NCBI GenBank assembly: GCA_002839245.1
Contig: PGXR01000043.1
Coordinates: forward strand, 1 to 15,275
From: Spirochaetae bacterium HGW-Spirochaetae-7
Lineage (GTDB): Bacteria > Spirochaetota > Spirochaetia > Treponematales > UBA12059
Length of the DNA: 15,275 nt
Direction: 5' to 3'
Positions 14,135 through 15,275 of the stretch are shown in pieces (positions within the stretch are counted from its first letter, which is position 1; each line of letters starts with the position of its first letter). The notes under the pieces were generated by a model that was not told the origin of the DNA, did not search any database, and worked only from the letters and a program-made list of their open reading frames with translations. The translations under genes and the position numbers were made by a program.

Positions 14135-15275
14135 TCAATTGGAACCGAGCACCTGCCTGTACTTTGCCAAATCGCAGGTGGGCATGCCCATCGCAGGCAA
14201 GGCGTGGAGCAATCGACCCTCGACTATCCTGGCGACGCGCGAGCCAATGGCGCTGAAGGCAAAGAAACCCAGGTCCGCCCAGGCGTACGGCACGCGGATA
14301 CGATAGCGGTCAGCATCCTTGTGTACCGTCTCGTAGCGGAAACCCGCAGGGAACAGCGCGAGGTCCTGCGCCCGCCCTTCCATCACCCTGTCGGTCGCAT
14401 GAGCGGTGATGCGTTCCCGCAATACCCGGTACTGCTCGGCTTCGCTCGGCTTGAGCAGACCTCCGTCGAGCACCATTGCGTCAAAATCGTCACGAAAGCT
14501 GTCGCCGCCTATCTCCACGAGGCGCGTGAAGCGCGTGCCGGACATCCAGGAATAGTCCACCTGGAACCCGTATGCGCCTATCCGCGTCTGGATCAGGCCC
14601 TGGAGGTGCAACATCAGCTTGTGGGCGTTGCGCAGGTAGCGGTAGTCGGGATCCACGCCGTCACGTTGCTTCGGCGCGTCGAAGCCTATGGCCTCCAGGC
14701 TGCGTCCGTGGGTTCGCATCGCGCAGACGTAGTCGTAGGCGCGGTTCACGAAGTATTTCATTGAAAAGAACCATTCTGGCGGCGAGACGAAGAGCCCCAG
14801 AGGGTACAGTTTGCGGTAGAACGAGCCAAACGCCCTGCTACCGATGACGGTGCGGACATTCACGCGATCGCATGTCCCGTCCAGGCCTATGGATAGCGGG
14901 GTCGCATCGCTCCGTATCTTGGTAAAGGTGGGGTGCCCGCTGCCAAGGCCGAGGAAATGCTCGAACAGTATGGCATCCGGAAGGCAGCGCACCGGGGAGA
15001 AGATGCGTTCCCGTATCCCCGGGTGGTCGTTGAGTATGCGGATGCTGCGCTCGTTCGTCCGGTAGAAGAGGGCGGCCTCGAAGCGCCGGCGTTCGTCATG
15101 GTCGTGCAATGCTCCCAGCACCTTTGCTTCCCGCTGCAGCGTGTACTGCGGGTGCAATTCGAGCACGATGCCGAAACGCCGGTACAGCTCGCCCCGCAGG
15201 TCCGCGAGGCCTCCGGAAAGCCCGGCCATGTCCTTCGCGGGAAGGCTGTCCTCGACGACGATGTTGAGGTCTATG
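14135..15275 (-). CDS. Possible nucleotidyltransferase-like protein, 5' end cut by window edge
   Basis: The frame is open to the right edge, 15 codons beyond the first Met at 15229, and those codons read IDLNIVVEDSLPAKD, which looks like real protein. The stretch resembles the strand with paired acidic residues of pol-beta-type nucleotidyltransferases (GSxxxxxDLD-like); the expected GS motif would lie outside the window. The visible 379 residues are soluble, without cysteine clusters or membrane spans; C82, C119, C169 and C354 (counted from the Met at 15229) are scattered. LHPQYTLQREAKVLG, GHPTFTKIRSD and SWMSGTRFTRLVEIGGDSFRDDFDAM are features I cannot place. The stop lies 20 bases before the -35 of the radical SAM promoter. 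The family is a guess; the coding call is firm. Confidence 0.6.
   Translation of the reverse strand, partial: IDLNIVVEDSLPAKDMAGLSGGLADLRGELYRRFGIVLELHPQYTLQREAKVLGALHDHDERRRFEAALFYRTNERSIRILNDHPGIRERIFSPVRCLPDAILFEHFLGLGSGHPTFTKIRSDATPLSIGLDGTCDRVNVRTVIGSRAFGSFYRKLYPLGLFVSPPEWFFSMKYFVNRAYDYVCAMRTHGRSLEAIGFDAPKQRDGVDPDYRYLRNAHKLMLHLQGLIQTRIGAYGFQVDYSWMSGTRFTRLVEIGGDSFRDDFDAMVLDGGLLKPSEAEQYRVLRERITAHATDRVMEGRAQDLALFPAGFRYETVHKDADRYRIRVPYAWADLGFFAFSAIGSRVARIVEGRLLHALPAMGMPTCDLAKYRQVLGSN

Overview
The window reads as a GC-rich (by eye a little under 60 % G+C), gene-dense chromosomal segment of a bacterium, most likely a high-GC member of the Spirochaetota. The lineage call is inference. It rests on a Nqr/Rnf-type operon of mixed character, a secreted protein with a NADase-type glycan-binding-like (discoidin-like) domain, a membrane-bound class IIIb nucleotidyl cyclase and a FAA1-type acyl-CoA synthetase. 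No rRNA, tRNA, CRISPR array, insertion sequence or prophage gene was seen. No gene-free stretch exceeds 300 bases; the longest is 5084-5312.

Layout. (1) 1-131 (+): tail of an unidentified gene. (2) 159-5083 (-): a six-gene operon for an ion-translocating NADH dehydrogenase, transcribed from a good sigma-70-type promoter at 5126-5154. In transcript order it encodes a short RnfC/NqrA-like subunit with two [4Fe-4S] motifs, then NqrB/RnfD, NqrC/RnfG, NqrD, NqrE and NqrF. Three of the five junctions are ATGA start/stop overlaps. (3) 5313-6089 (+): exported carbohydrate-binding-like protein. (4) 6099-7175 and 7159-7494 (-): a cytoplasmic beta-propeller-like protein overlapping, and translated after, a small LapA-domain membrane protein. 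(5) 7556-8395 (+): MscS-type channel, divergent from the LapA gene across an overlapping two-way promoter and apparently without a leader. (6) 8392-9711 (-): six-TM class IIIb cyclase whose stop codon shares a CTAG palindrome with the MscS stop. (7) 9898-11841 (+): long-chain acyl-CoA synthetase, with palindromes in its divergent control region. (8) 11846-12637 and 12634-14070 (-): the uncharacterised TIGR03915/TIGR03916 pair, a putative DNA repair or modification module built on a radical SAM protein with a helix-hairpin-helix. (9) 14135-15275 (-): a gene cut by the window edge, possibly a nucleotidyltransferase.

How the genes work together. The large operon should build one inner-membrane complex that oxidises NADH at NqrF (FAD, [2Fe-2S]), passes electrons through the NqrD/NqrE Cys cluster and the covalent FMNs of NqrC and NqrB, and pumps Na+ (or H+). 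The first subunit is the oddity: it keeps RnfC-style clusters but lacks room for RnfC's NADH/FMN module. The TIGR03915/TIGR03916 pair is the other candidate for undescribed biology. The remaining genes are single or paired envelope, signalling and lipid-metabolism functions.
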